A stretch of DNA of 53,999 bases from an uncultured Bulleidia sp. (GCA_947087645.1 CAMUDN010000010.1:1-53999), one strand, 5' to 3'. Shown: positions 1 through 8,688, counted from the stretch's first letter. Program-made: numbers and translations. Notes: generated by a model not told the origin, from the sequence alone.

Positions 1-129
1 TGCTGTCATATTTTTTTCTCCCTACATTTTCATGTTGATGGCAACTATATTAGGATTTAATTTACATAATTGCTTTTTGTCAGCAGGCGTAGTAAAATCA
101 AGAAAAGGCAGGGTTGATTTGCAATATTT

Positions 130-163
130 ATTTGTAAATTAATTCCTAGATTTATTTACAAAT
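130..163. repeat. Inverted repeat over the recombinase stop codon
   Basis: ATTTGTAAAT (130-139) is repeated in inverted form as ATTTACAAAT (154-163). The right arm overlaps the last codons of the serine recombinase on the minus strand. It could be a transcription end or a recombinase-related site; neither is shown. No gene is seen in 1-151. Confidence 0.4.
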
Positions 164-760
164 TTTTTCAATTTTTCTTGCATGTAGCCACTTAGAAAAC
201 GTAGTATGCGAAACAGAAAGCATTTCTGCACCCTCACGCAAATTTACCTGTCCACGCTGCCACCTAGTCGCCACAGCATAAAAATCATCAGGGACCTCAA
301 TCTTTGGCCTACCAAACACCACACCTCTTTGTCTGGCAACACGAATCCCTTCCATCTGTCTTTGATGAATATTTTCTCGCTCAACTTGAGCAACATACGA
401 TAAAATCTGCAATACAAGATCGGCAATAAACTTACCTGTTACACCATTTACATGTTTTCTCGTATCCAGCAAAGGACAATCCAACACTACAATATTTGCT
501 TCTTTTTCTTTCGTGATTTTGTTCCACTGCTCAATAATCTCATCATAGTTTCTGCCTAAACGGTCAATCGACTTCACAAACAACTCATCACCAGATCTCA
601 AACGTCTAAACAATCTCAAATAATTTCTACGGTTGAAATCCTTCCCTGATGCCTTGTCAACATAAATACAGCCTTTTCTAATGCCACTGTCTTCCAAAGC
701 CTTAAACTGTCTGTCTACACACTGATCCTTTGTAGACACCCTTGCATACCCATAGCGCAT
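152..760 (-). CDS. Serine recombinase (resolvase/invertase family)
   Basis: Small serine site-specific recombinase, 202 aa, which would cut and rejoin DNA through a phosphoserine link. The N-terminal catalytic domain (about 1-145) starts YARVST with the nucleophile Ser9 and carries the arginine motif around Arg67 and Arg70 (DRLGRN). A long E-helix follows (about 115-150), then a C-terminal helix-turn-helix (about 165-195). Length is normal for resolvases and invertases. A ribosome-binding site AAAGGAG lies upstream of the ATG at 760. No transposase of the same element is visible; the neighbour is an unrelated IS3 remnant, so it may be a stranded resolvase of a larger transposon or plasmid-derived segment. 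Confidence 0.9.
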   Translation of the reverse strand: MRYGYARVSTKDQCVDRQFKALEDSGIRKGCIYVDKASGKDFNRRNYLRLFRRLRSGDELFVKSIDRLGRNYDEIIEQWNKITKEKEANIVVLDCPLLDTRKHVNGVTGKFIADLVLQILSYVAQVERENIHQRQMEGIRVARQRGVVFGRPKIEVPDDFYAVATRWQRGQVNLREGAEMLSVSHTTFSKWLHARKIEKICK

Positions 761-908
761 ACTTATTATCTACTCCTTTTTTGAACACCATTATTTCAAA
801 AAAAAGAATAATTCAGCATGAAGAATTATAAAACCCCACTTCACAAGTGAACTGCGCCCCTGAATTTGGAGAAAAAAAAAGAACCGATTCAGGAGGTGCG
901 GTTTTAAT

Positions 909-986
909 ATGACTAAATATAGTAAGGAAATGCGAAAAAAAGCAGCAGAACTCATTGAGCAAGGCATACCTTGCCCCAGTGTATAA
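909..986 (+). pseudogene. IS3 orfA N-terminal fragment
   Basis: The ATG at 909 follows an AGGAGG-type site (CAGGAGGTGCGG) and opens an IS3 OrfA-like N terminus (MTKYSKEMRKKAAELIEQG). It runs out of frame into orfB sequence and stops after 25 residues at 984-986. The helix-turn-helix of OrfA is lost. It is a leftover of the deletion that fused the two ends of the element. Confidence 0.75.
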
Positions 987-1395
987 TTTTGGCAGCAAAG
1001 AGATAGTAGCATGGTCTATATCACAGAACCCGGATCTTGCCCAGCAATTTGAAATGCTAGACATACTTATTCCTAAGATACCTGCCGGTAAACATCCAAT
1101 TATGCATTCGGACATGGGCTGGCAATACCAGCATAAAAGCTATTGTGACAGATTGAAGGAAGCTGGTATTGTACAAAGCATGTCGCGTAAGGGAAATTGT
1201 ATAGACAATGGCGCAACAGAGCAGGTATTTGGGCATCTAAAAGATGAGTTTTTCAAAGGTATAAAGTTCCCGGACTTTGAAACATTTAAGCTGGAACTGA
1301 ATAAGTACATTATTTACTGGAACACGCAGAGAAGACAAGTTAAACTAAAAGGACGGACACCAAAAGAATTTCGATGTCAGTCCACAGTTGCATAA
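955..1395 (+). pseudogene. IS3 orfB transposase C-terminal fragment
   Basis: Carries the C-terminal half of an IS3-family DDE transposase. The second aspartate (HSDMGW) and the glutamate (GATEQVF) are present with 35 residues between them, as expected for D(35)E. The first catalytic aspartate is gone with the deletion, so it is inactive. The reading frame opens at a TTG (955) but is really the tail of a longer gene; it is in a different frame from the orfA fragment. Ends at a TAA just before the right inverted repeat. Confidence 0.85.
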
Positions 1396-1672
1396 GCTTT
1401 ATTTATTGTGTCCAACTTTGGGGACGCAGTTCAATAAAGTAGGGCCTTTTTGTATATAATATAAGTAAGAATACTAATATACAGTTGATAATTTTATAAG
1501 TATTAATTATATCTAAATGTATAATATTTCCGCATACAAACCTCTATTAAAGATTCATAGTATGATCTAAAACCATATAAGAACAGTAATTTGATTCAAC
1601 AAAAATATCAGTATTTAAAAAAGATAATATTATTACTCTTATAAAAATATAGCTAGAAAGGATTAAAAAACT

Positions 1673-2152
1673 ATGCTTCTAATTGAAACCATCATTTTAT
1701 GTTTTACTTTTTTTGGATTATGTTTTTTGAATACTGGTACAGATGAAAAAAATTTAAAAAACTACACATCATATCCTGATGAAGTACAAATACAAATCAA
1801 TAAGATCAAAGATTATCAAGAAAAATATACAATAGCAAATAAATATACTACATTGATCTTTAATTTTTTAATATTTACCATTTTATTTTTCGTTTTGGGA
1901 ATAGTAATTCGACAGTCAAATTTTATGCATAACTTTATATACTTACTAATTTTAGGCGAAACATTAAATATTTTTGACCTTATCGTTATAGATCTATTAT
2001 GGTGGCGAAATACAAAAAGAATAAGACTACTAAAACTACCACAAAAAGAACTCTATCAAAATCCCCAAAAACATATCAAAGCGTTTTTAAGAGCACTAGT
2101 TATGTATTTTATTATTGCCATATTTGATGGCTATCTTTTAACTCTTTTTTAA
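1673..2152 (+). CDS. Hypothetical multi-pass membrane protein
   Basis: 159 aa; family not recognised. Hydrophobic stretches near residues 1-20, 60-80, 86-108 and 138-158 suggest four membrane segments, with a charged loop (about 23-55) after the first. An AGAAAGGA ribosome-binding site lies upstream of the ATG. It stands alone between an IS remnant and a convergent exporter operon and ends just before a hairpin. It might be an immunity or accessory membrane protein for the neighbouring lantibiotic-type exporter, but nothing in the sequence proves this. Confidence 0.65.
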   Translation: MLLIETIILCFTFFGLCFLNTGTDEKNLKNYTSYPDEVQIQINKIKDYQEKYTIANKYTTLIFNFLIFTILFFVLGIVIRQSNFMHNFIYLLILGETLNIFDLIVIDLLWWRNTKRIRLLKLPQKELYQNPQKHIKAFLRALVMYFIIAIFDGYLLTLF

Positions 2153-2192
2153 TAAATAGCCATCGTAACATAAATCAATCTAATACATGTGT

Positions 2193-2223
2193 AAATTACT
2201 TAATGAAAAATAAGTAATTTTTT
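2193..2223. terminator. Terminator between convergent genes
   Basis: AAATTACTTA (2193-2202) pairs with TAAGTAATTT (2211-2220), followed by a T run on the plus strand. It serves the membrane-protein gene to the left and, being AT-symmetric, possibly the exporter operon coming from the right. Confidence 0.7.
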
Positions 2224-2228
2224 ATTTA

Positions 2229-2993
2229 TTAGCTCATTTCTTTTTTTCCAAAACGGACTATAGCTAACCATAATACAAATAAAGAAAACATAATAGCGAA
2301 TGGTAAAAAAGGTAAAAGTTTAAAACCGGCTCCTATTCCTATCGTTGTCAGATCATGTAAAGATCGAGAAACTAAATAACCACTATAACAATAAGGATAA
2401 ACAAACCAAATTGGTGTATTTGCTATTAAAATACCAGGTATGACAAGCAATATATTTAAGCCAACAGATAACAATGACTTTTCGGTAATAACTGTGATTG
2501 CCCACATGATGATTAAACTTGGAATCATCGCTAAAAATAGCGTAAAACACCATTTTAATAAATATAGAATTGGTAGTGTTTCACTCATTCCCCTACTACT
2601 AACAGCAAAAAGACCAGCTATAACAAATACAGTAAAAAAAACAATAATTTCCAGAAACAGATAAAATAAAAGTACACAAAATTTAGCAAAAGAAAGTGCA
2701 TAGCGACTAATAGGTAGTACCAACATCTTTAATATTCCATTATTACCTATTTCTCTTCCCGCAATCATCACACAAACAACAATCATGCTAAGAGGCAATA
2801 AATAATATGCATAGACCAATGCACTTTGAATAAACATTGCCATCCATGCATTTGTATATTCAGGTGTAAAGTATCTATGTAAACTAGCAACACCAGATAT
2901 AACTACAAGAAGCGGAGCAATAAAAATCAAAGGAATAATTTTACTTCTTTTTACTTTCATAAATTCAACTTTAAGTAATTCGCAAAAGTTCAT
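2229..2993 (-). CDS. Lantibiotic-protection ABC transporter permease, MutG-like
   Basis: About 254 aa from the ATG at 2993, chosen because AAGGGGGTTAGGA sits just ahead of it; an upstream in-frame ATG (3014) lacks a comparable site. Six hydrophobic segments (starting near residues 20, 55, 100, 145, 175, 225) fit an ABC-2 type permease of the MutG/EpiG/NisG immunity class. Last gene of a three-gene minus-strand operon with a second permease and an ATPase. Such exporters push membrane-active peptides off or out of the cell. The family name is inferred from the gene set and the neighbouring SpaRK-like two-component system. Confidence 0.75.
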   Translation of the reverse strand: MNFCELLKVEFMKVKRSKIIPLIFIAPLLVVISGVASLHRYFTPEYTNAWMAMFIQSALVYAYYLLPLSMIVVCVMIAGREIGNNGILKMLVLPISRYALSFAKFCVLLFYLFLEIIVFFTVFVIAGLFAVSSRGMSETLPILYLLKWCFTLFLAMIPSLIIMWAITVITEKSLLSVGLNILLVIPGILIANTPIWFVYPYCYSGYLVSRSLHDLTTIGIGAGFKLLPFLPFAIMFSLFVLWLAIVRFGKKEMS

Positions 2994-3006
2994 TTTCCTA
3001 ACCCCC

Positions 3007-3732
3007 TTATTCATAATGCATATGTTTAGCTGTCCATAAGCCAGAACATAAAAAGATTATTGTTTCAACAAGAGATATAACTATAACTAGCATATTAGGC
3101 TTAGCACTCATAGCAACAGCCGGTTTTAGCATAATCATAAAAGGTGATACCATAAAAAACATAAGATCTGATGAAGCTAATGCCATACCACTTAAAAATC
3201 CTACTACCCCAATGCCTAGTGTCACCCATATATTTTCAATTCGTGATGATACGAAGAGCATAAAAGATAGTACTGGCATTGATGTAATAAATGAATAACC
3301 AGCAAAAGATATTAAGGTATGTATTTCAAAAGTACCTGGTGGTAAATCAGTCATACCAATTTTACTAAAAGCTAAATTTTGAATACCAATAGCAAATAGT
3401 AATAAAACAGTCAATAACAAAAATTTACATAAATACATATCATGTATTCTCATCGGTAACATATACATCTTTTTTAAAGCATTACCCTTAAATTCCATTT
3501 TATAAATAATACAAGAGGCAACAATAATACCAAACATATTTAAAACCATAATCATACCGTAAACCTGTGTAAGAAGAATATCCATAGGTTTTAAAGGTAA
3601 GTTTAATAAAGTATCTTTACGCACTATAAAATTAAGAAAAACATAAGCTGATCCTATGATACCTACTGCTATCATTAAAGGTATAAATCCTGTCCTTTTA
3701 CATTTTTTAAGTTCAATGAAAAATGTTCTCAT
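3007..3732 (-). CDS. Lantibiotic-protection ABC transporter permease, MutE-like
   Basis: 241 aa, six predicted membrane segments, starting MRTFFIELKKCKRTGF, a short cytoplasmic amphipathic start typical of MutE/EpiE/NisE permeases. The ATG overlaps the stop of the ATPase gene by four bases, so translation is coupled. It would form the membrane channel as a heterodimer with the MutG-like permease downstream. Substrate is inferred to be a lantibiotic or similar cationic peptide. Confidence 0.78.
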   Translation of the reverse strand: MRTFFIELKKCKRTGFIPLMIAVGIIGSAYVFLNFIVRKDTLLNLPLKPMDILLTQVYGMIMVLNMFGIIVASCIIYKMEFKGNALKKMYMLPMRIHDMYLCKFLLLTVLLLFAIGIQNLAFSKIGMTDLPPGTFEIHTLISFAGYSFITSMPVLSFMLFVSSRIENIWVTLGIGVVGFLSGMALASSDLMFFMVSPFMIMLKPAVAMSAKPNMLVIVISLVETIIFLCSGLWTAKHMHYE

Positions 3733-4493
3733 AATTTAGCCTTCTGCTTTCTGCTTATATTATCTTTTTCAATCATAGACAAAAACATATCTTCTAAATT
3801 ATCCGTCATAAAACCTGAACGTAAAGCATGCTTACGTAATTCATCTAAACTACCTTCAAATAATAAGTGTCCATGATTAAGTATACCAATATCATCAGCT
3901 ATCAATTCAATTTCAGATAACATATGCGAAGAAATAAGAACAGTACAATCATAAAGCTTAGGTAGTGATTTAATTAAATTTCTAATTTCATGTATACCCG
4001 CAGGATCAAGTCCATTTGTCGGTTCATCTAAAATCAAAATAGGTGGTCTACCAAGCAATGCGCCGGCAAGCCCTAAACGCTGTTTCATACCAAGTGAATA
4101 TGCCTTTGCAAGACGATCACCAAACTCCGCAAGACCAACCAATTCTAAAGCATCTTCAACTGCACTTGATGGAAGATCTAAAATACGACGAATAATATCA
4201 AGATTTTCCCTACCTGTTAGATTGGCATAAAAAGACGGTGATTCAATAAATGAACCTATTTCTTTTAAAATAGCTATACGATCAGTAGGAAATTGTTTCC
4301 CATCAATTGTAAAAATACCCTTCGTTGGTGCACTTAACCCTAAAAGCATTTTCATAGTAGTTGATTTCCCTGCTCCATTTGGCCCAAGAAAGCCATAAAT
4401 ACTTCCTTTTCGAATATGAAGTGAAACATTATTTACAGCCATAAATGATTTATATTTTTTAGTTAACTGTTCTGTAGTAATAATATTGTTCAT
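3729..4493 (-). CDS. Lantibiotic-protection ABC transporter ATP-binding protein
   Basis: 254 aa from the ATG at 4493, which has AAAGGAGAT at good spacing; an in-frame ATG at 4511 lies inside or before that site. Walker A GPNGAGKST (about residue 37), signature YSLGMKQRLG, Walker B ILILDEPTNGLDP and the switch histidine in ISSHML are all present, so the ATPase should be active. BcrA/MutF/EpiF-type subunit; first gene of the exporter operon, divergent from its two-component system across 140 bp. Confidence 0.88.
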   Translation of the reverse strand: MNNIITTEQLTKKYKSFMAVNNVSLHIRKGSIYGFLGPNGAGKSTTMKMLLGLSAPTKGIFTIDGKQFPTDRIAILKEIGSFIESPSFYANLTGRENLDIIRRILDLPSSAVEDALELVGLAEFGDRLAKAYSLGMKQRLGLAGALLGRPPILILDEPTNGLDPAGIHEIRNLIKSLPKLYDCTVLISSHMLSEIELIADDIGILNHGHLLFEGSLDELRKHALRSGFMTDNLEDMFLSMIEKDNISRKQKAKL

Positions 4494-4531
4494 GACAATA
4501 TCTCCTTTCATGGCTTTATGATACTGTACTA

Positions 4532-4573
4532 ACCTTATGACAACATTCGCTTTACCTTACATCTACCTTACAT
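4532..4573. promoter_or_regulatory. Candidate response-regulator operator
   Basis: Between the divergent exporter and regulator genes, ACCTTATGA (4532), ACCTTACAT (4554) and ACCTTACAT (4565) recur at steps of 22 and 11 bp, that is, on one face of the helix. Phased 9-11 bp direct repeats are what OmpR-type regulators bind. The binding partner is inferred to be the adjacent response regulator. Confidence 0.6.
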
Positions 4574-4635
4574 TGCTATAAGAAAACAAAAAATATATAT
4601 TTACATGGCATAATATATGATAAGGAGGATTCACT

Positions 4636-5340
4636 ATGAAGGATGAATATTTATTAAACAAGCATTTACTACTTGTTGATGATGAAAAAGAACTTTTAGA
4701 TATGGTTCTATCTATTCTAAGTGAATACGGCTTTCGTCATATATCAACTGCCAAAAGCATAAAAGAAGCTATCGAAATAACGCAAAAATACCATCCAGAA
4801 TTAGCTATCCTCGATGTTATGCTTCCTGATGGTAATGGCTTTGATTTAATGAAACAATTAAAACAATATAGTGATTGTCCGATGTTATTTCTTACAGCTT
4901 GTGGCGAAGATACTGATAAATTTAAAGGATTTAGTTTAGGTGCTGATGATTATATTGTTAAACCATTTATTCCCAAAGAACTAATATTTCGAATCATGGC
5001 AATTTTAAGAAGAAGTTACAAGAGTGAAAATAATATTGTCCAACTGCAAAACTGTCAGATTGATTTTTCTTCTGCCGAAGTAATTAAAAATAATAAACGT
5101 ATTTCATTAACAGCGAAAGAATATGACTTACTTTCCACCTTATATCGCAATGCAGGACGAATTATAACGATTGATGCATTATGTGAAGCAGCATGGGGTA
5201 ATAATCATTTTGGATATGAAAATTCTTTAATGGCACATATTCGCCGGATCAGAGAAAAAATAGAATATAACCCATCACAACCTATTTCATTAATAACTGT
5301 TAAGGGATTAGGCTACAAGTTGATTGTAAAGGAGAAGTAA
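4636..5340 (+). CDS. OmpR-family response regulator (lantibiotic sensing)
   Basis: 234 aa. The receiver domain (about 10-125) has the acidic pair Asp15/Asp16, phosphoacceptor Asp60 (LAILDVMLPDG), Thr87 and Lys109 (IVKPF). The C-terminal winged helix (about 135-232) has the usual ISLTAKEYDLL and GRGYKL-like ending (KGLGYKL). AAGGAGG lies 7 bases before the ATG. It is followed two bases later by the sensor kinase and divergent from the exporter it most likely controls, as in SpaRK/CprRK-type immunity loci. Confidence 0.9.
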   Translation: MKDEYLLNKHLLLVDDEKELLDMVLSILSEYGFRHISTAKSIKEAIEITQKYHPELAILDVMLPDGNGFDLMKQLKQYSDCPMLFLTACGEDTDKFKGFSLGADDYIVKPFIPKELIFRIMAILRRSYKSENNIVQLQNCQIDFSSAEVIKNNKRISLTAKEYDLLSTLYRNAGRIITIDALCEAAWGNNHFGYENSLMAHIRRIREKIEYNPSQPISLITVKGLGYKLIVKEK

Positions 5341-5342
5341 GT

Positions 5343-6737
5343 ATGAAAAGTATACCTAAACTAATTCAACGCTTTATAAGTCTTTTTCTCTTTAGTTCAT
5401 TAATAATATTATTAATGAATATTATAGTTTTTATTGTACTTATAGCAAACTACGCCCCTAATAAAGAAACTTCTCCATATAATATAGCCAAAAAAACAGG
5501 AACAGCATTACAATTATCTACAAATGGTAATTATGTTCTCACTGAAAATATGGCTACTAAACTAAAAAATGCTGGGGCATGGGCAATTTTAATTGATAAT
5601 CATACCTTAAAAGTTATATGGCAAACAAAAAATGTTCCTACTACTATTCCAGATCATTATACTTTATCAGATATAGCTAATTTAAACGTAGGCTATCTTG
5701 ATGGTTATCCTACCTATACAGGAACTCATAAAAATGGTGTTGTCGTCATTGGCTTTCCCCACCATAGCTTTTGGAAACATACTCAACCTAGTTGGAACTA
5801 CCGTTTAATTGCTCATTCTCCACAAATTATACTCAGTATATTATTTATCAATATCTTACTTATTATTAGTATTTATTTAATTGCTAATATAAAGCTTCTT
5901 AAATCAATTAATCCGATCACAAAAGGTATCAAATGTTTATCTAATGGTGAAAATGTTCATCTTCCGGAAACGGGAGTACTTGCTGAAATATCTGCCAATA
6001 TCAATTCAACTTCCAATATTTTACAGCAACAAAAAGAACAATTAAGAAAAAAAGAAATGGCTAGAGCTAATTGGATTGCTGGTGTTTCCCACGATATTCG
6101 AACACCACTATCAATGGTTATGGGCTATTCTGGACAGTTAGAAAATGCTTCTCATCTCACCAAAGAAGAACAGCACAAAGTAATGATGATTATGCAACAA
6201 AGTGAACGCATAAAGAATTTGATTAATGACCTCAATCTTGCTTCTAAACTTGAATATAATATGCAAGCCATTATGAAAAAAAAGGAAAATATCGTTGCTG
6301 TTGTCCGGCAAGTTGTTGTTGATTTTATGAATATGGATATGCCAGATAGTTTTGCACTACAATGGGAAACAAGTGAAGAACTGAATGTTTATAATATTAA
6401 TATAGATAAAAATTTATTAAAACGAGCAATTGCAAATCTTATTTGGAACAGCATCATCCATAATAAAAAAGGCTGTACAATTTATATATCTATCACCAAA
6501 CAAAACAACAATTGTATTATATGTGTTGAAGATGATGGCATAGGTATTACCAATGAAAAATTAAAAAAGCTCAATAATACACCACATTATATGCTCTGTG
6601 ATAATAGTAGTATGGAACAACGACATGGTTTAGGCCTACTTATTGTAGAACAAATTATTGATGCTCATAATGGAAAAGTCGTGATCAGTAAAAGTAAACA
6701 TGGTGGCTTGCTTGTTACATTAACGATACCGCAATAA
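5343..6737 (+). CDS. Sensor histidine kinase (lantibiotic sensing)
   Basis: 464 aa. One membrane segment at about 13-36, an extracellular domain of about 120 residues, a second segment at about 158-182, then HisKA with the phospho-acceptor His250 (GVSHDIRTP) and a HATPase domain with N box (NLIWNS), DDGIGI and GLGLL motifs. The overall plan fits the SpaK/NisK/CprK class with a sizeable external sensor. Co-transcribed with the regulator. Likely detects an antimicrobial peptide and turns on the divergent exporter. Confidence 0.88.
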   Translation: MKSIPKLIQRFISLFLFSSLIILLMNIIVFIVLIANYAPNKETSPYNIAKKTGTALQLSTNGNYVLTENMATKLKNAGAWAILIDNHTLKVIWQTKNVPTTIPDHYTLSDIANLNVGYLDGYPTYTGTHKNGVVVIGFPHHSFWKHTQPSWNYRLIAHSPQIILSILFINILLIISIYLIANIKLLKSINPITKGIKCLSNGENVHLPETGVLAEISANINSTSNILQQQKEQLRKKEMARANWIAGVSHDIRTPLSMVMGYSGQLENASHLTKEEQHKVMMIMQQSERIKNLINDLNLASKLEYNMQAIMKKKENIVAVVRQVVVDFMNMDMPDSFALQWETSEELNVYNINIDKNLLKRAIANLIWNSIIHNKKGCTIYISITKQNNNCIICVEDDGIGITNEKLKKLNNTPHYMLCDNSSMEQRHGLGLLIVEQIIDAHNGKVVISKSKHGGLLVTLTIPQ

Positions 6738-6819
6738 AATATCTTAATGATAAAGTTATTTTAAATATAATAATTTAATTATACAATTAGCATAAACTAA
6801 AATTTATCAGAGGCTAAAG

Positions 6820-7284
6820 ATGGAAACAATCACTTATAAAAAAGTTCAGATAAAAGCACAAGATTCAATTCTTGATGAATTACTTGCATTATCAAAAACA
6901 TGGGCTAATGAAAATTGTTGTCCGGCATATTATCAAAATGATCCAAGTGATTTCATTGGTCACGATGTTTATCTAGCTATGGAAAAAAAGCGTATTATTG
7001 CATATGCATTTGGACATATTAGTGTGCAAAAAGAGAAAACTTCATATAATAAAGAAAATGAAAAAGCTTTTGAACTTGATGAAATGTATATTTTAAGTAC
7101 CTATCGTAACCATGGAATTGGCAAAGAACTTTATCGATTTATCGAAAAGGATGTATGGAATAGTGTGGATGTAATTAGACTAATTGCAACATCTTATCAA
7201 TATCATAAGCTACTAAATTTTTATATTAAAGAATTAGGCTTACAATTTAATCATGCATTGTTAGTAAAAAGAACACATTCATAA
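6820..7284 (+). CDS. GNAT-family N-acetyltransferase
   Basis: 154 aa. The acetyl-CoA binding motif A is visible as LDEMYILSTYRNHGIGKEL (about residues 88-106), with the R-x-x-G-x-G type loop. N-terminal strand-helix region and C-terminal KLLNFYIKELG end are typical of single-domain GNATs. The substrate cannot be told. A weak AGAGG-like site precedes the ATG. Ends at a good terminator; likely its own unit or weakly read through from the kinase gene. Confidence 0.85.
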   Translation: METITYKKVQIKAQDSILDELLALSKTWANENCCPAYYQNDPSDFIGHDVYLAMEKKRIIAYAFGHISVQKEKTSYNKENEKAFELDEMYILSTYRNHGIGKELYRFIEKDVWNSVDVIRLIATSYQYHKLLNFYIKELGLQFNHALLVKRTHS

Positions 7285-7295
7285 AGATACATATT

Positions 7296-7325
7296 AGACG
7301 ATAAGAAAAATATCGTCTTTTTTAT
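7296..7325 (+). terminator. Rho-independent terminator after the acetyltransferase
   Basis: AGACGATA (7296-7303), loop AGAAAAA, TATCGTCT (7311-7318), then a T run. Confidence 0.88.
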
Positions 7326-7343
7326 CATCAAGATAAAAAAATT

Positions 7344-7373
7344 ACCACTTATATCATTATTACAACCACTTAT
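7344..7373 (+). promoter_or_regulatory. Candidate LytTR operator (two 9-bp direct repeats)
   Basis: ACCACTTAT occurs at 7344-7352 and again, identical, at 7365-7373: 9 bp repeats with a 12 bp spacer, 21 bp centre to centre. This is the geometry known for LytTR-domain regulators. It lies 60-90 bp upstream of the LytTR gene and about 30 bp before a TATAAA (7405), a position suited to autoactivation. Confidence 0.7.
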
Positions 7374-7435
7374 TATAAATTTATAGAAATCATGATCATT
7401 GAATTATAAAATGTATTCGTAAAGGATGTGAAGTA

Positions 7436-7891
7436 ATGCAAATTGAAATTAAGCTAGCTGAAGAATATGAAGAACCAAAAATTATCATCATGACAAAGCA
7501 AGTTACTGATGAAATCAAACGCATCATGGAAAAGATACAAAATGAACAAATACAAGTCATCACCGGTTTTAAGGATGATGTTGCTGTAATACTTGCACAA
7601 GATGATATTTACCGCATTTTTACCCAATCAAATAAAGTAATTGCCGAAACAAAAAAAGGTTATTACTATCTTCACTTACGCCTTTATGAAATAGAAAAAT
7701 GGTTTAAAAATAATGATTTTGTCCGCATATCAAACTCTGATATTATCAATTTGACAAAAGTTAAAAGCTTTGACCTAAGCTTCGCAGGAACCATACACGT
7801 TAATCTGTTAAATGGAAACGAAACATATGTTTCAAGAAGATATGTCACTAAAATTAAACAAATATTAGGAATGAGAGGTAGAAAAAAATGA
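7436..7891 (+). CDS. LytTR-domain DNA-binding regulator
   Basis: 151 aa with no receiver domain. The C-terminal two thirds (about 55-148) is a LytTR domain: strand-rich, with HLRLYEIEKWF, FVRISNSDIINL and the final VSRRYVTKIKQILG helix. The first part is a short N-terminal extension. AAAGGATGTG precedes the ATG. Overlaps the next gene (DUF3021) by four bases. In LytTR regulatory systems the membrane partner holds the regulator inactive; the same pairing is seen here. Confidence 0.88.
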   Translation: MQIEIKLAEEYEEPKIIIMTKQVTDEIKRIMEKIQNEQIQVITGFKDDVAVILAQDDIYRIFTQSNKVIAETKKGYYYLHLRLYEIEKWFKNNDFVRISNSDIINLTKVKSFDLSFAGTIHVNLLNGNETYVSRRYVTKIKQILGMRGRKK

Positions 7892-8337
7892 AGAAAAAAC
7901 TAATCCAACTAGGACTTTTAGGCTTTCCTATCGGTCTTGCAATAGGCCATGTCATAACCTTATTTATATCGCTTTTTATTGCCGATGGCTTATATTATCC
8001 CGTTAATCAAGAACTCATTAAAACATGTGGGACGGAACTCAATGCTGTTCTTTTCCAATCACTACTTTGTGGCATCATGGGTACATGTTTTTCAATGGCT
8101 TCCATTATCTGGCATATTGATTCATGGAGTATAGCTAAACAAACCAGTATTTACTTTGTAATATCATGTATTATCATGTTTCCTATCGCCTACTATGCAA
8201 ATTGGATGCCTCATTCTATTATGGGAATATTAGTACATATAGGAATCTTTTTAATAATATTTATATTTATATGGCTTAGCCAATATTTTATTTGGAAAAG
8301 AAAAATCAGATATATGAATGAACATATAAATAGATAG
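7888..8337 (+). CDS. DUF3021 membrane protein, LytTR partner
   Basis: 149 aa with four hydrophobic segments (about 8-30, 58-78, 90-108, 114-135). Directly coupled to the LytTR gene through ATGA overlap. The LytTR-DUF3021 pair is a known arrangement; the membrane partner is generally an inhibitor of the regulator. The signal and the target genes besides the pair itself are unknown. Confidence 0.82.
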   Translation: MKKKLIQLGLLGFPIGLAIGHVITLFISLFIADGLYYPVNQELIKTCGTELNAVLFQSLLCGIMGTCFSMASIIWHIDSWSIAKQTSIYFVISCIIMFPIAYYANWMPHSIMGILVHIGIFLIIFIFIWLSQYFIWKRKIRYMNEHINR

Positions 8338-8360
8338 CAATAACTATTTTAATCACTTTG

Positions 8361-8389
8361 AAAGGATATTTTTCACTAATATCCTTTTT
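8361..8389 (+). terminator. Terminator of the LytTR operon
   Basis: AAAGGATAT (8361-8369) pairs with ATATCCTTT (8379-8387), followed by T residues. Confidence 0.85.
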
Positions 8390-8550
8390 ATATATTTATA
8401 AATAAAACATTATTTTCATTTTACTTGCATATTTTATGCATTCAAGATAGACTATTACCAGTTGTTATTACTTGATCTATTTATAAATAATTTATTTTAT
8501 AAAATAATAGAAAGGAGATATATATCGTTATAGATATATTTGTTTTTAGA

Positions 8551-8688
8551 ATGTTTTTAATTTCTTATCAAAAAATATCAATTCAAAGTACAGTTATCGA
8601 ATATACGGATTTTGATGGTTTAAAAAAATTACAAGAAAAAGAAAAAGATGGTATAATCAATATCTTAATTAACAAAGAGATAAAATAA
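8551..8688 (+). CDS. Small ORF, 45 aa, possibly gene remnant
   Basis: Reads 45 residues from the ATG at 8551, with a charged, helix-like C-terminal half (LKKLQEKEKDG). A strong AGAAAGGAG site at about 8511-8519 is too far (about 30 bases) from this ATG, and at the right spacing there is no ATG, GTG or TTG, so either the start codon has been lost, a rare start is used, or this is a remnant. Family unknown. Ends directly before a palindromic terminator. Confidence 0.35.
   Translation: MFLISYQKISIQSTVIEYTDFDGLKKLQEKEKDGIINILINKEIK

Larger units (their letters stand above)
848..1433 (+). mobile_element. Internally deleted IS3-family insertion sequence
   Basis: A 586 bp element bounded by imperfect 23 bp terminal inverted repeats: left end 848-870 starting TGAACTGCGCCCC, right end 1411-1433, whose complement starts TGAACTGCGTCCC. 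By eye 19 of 23 positions match. Inside, the first 20 or so codons of orfA are joined to the C-terminal part of orfB, so most of both genes is missing. Flanking bases (left ...caag, right ataa...) show no obvious target duplication. It cannot move by itself but could be mobilised by a full copy elsewhere. Confidence 0.85.

Noticed and set aside
1..151. A res site or small RNA beside the recombinase
   Set aside because: Only one inverted repeat is seen; the three-subsite layout of resolvase sites is not apparent, so only the repeat is reported.
206..403. Open frame on the plus strand inside the serine recombinase
   Set aside because: Antisense shadow of a clear resolvase gene, no ribosome-binding site, low-complexity translation.
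791..1115. Minus-strand open frames across the IS3 remnant
   Set aside because: Antisense to the transposase fragment, which carries real DDE motifs.
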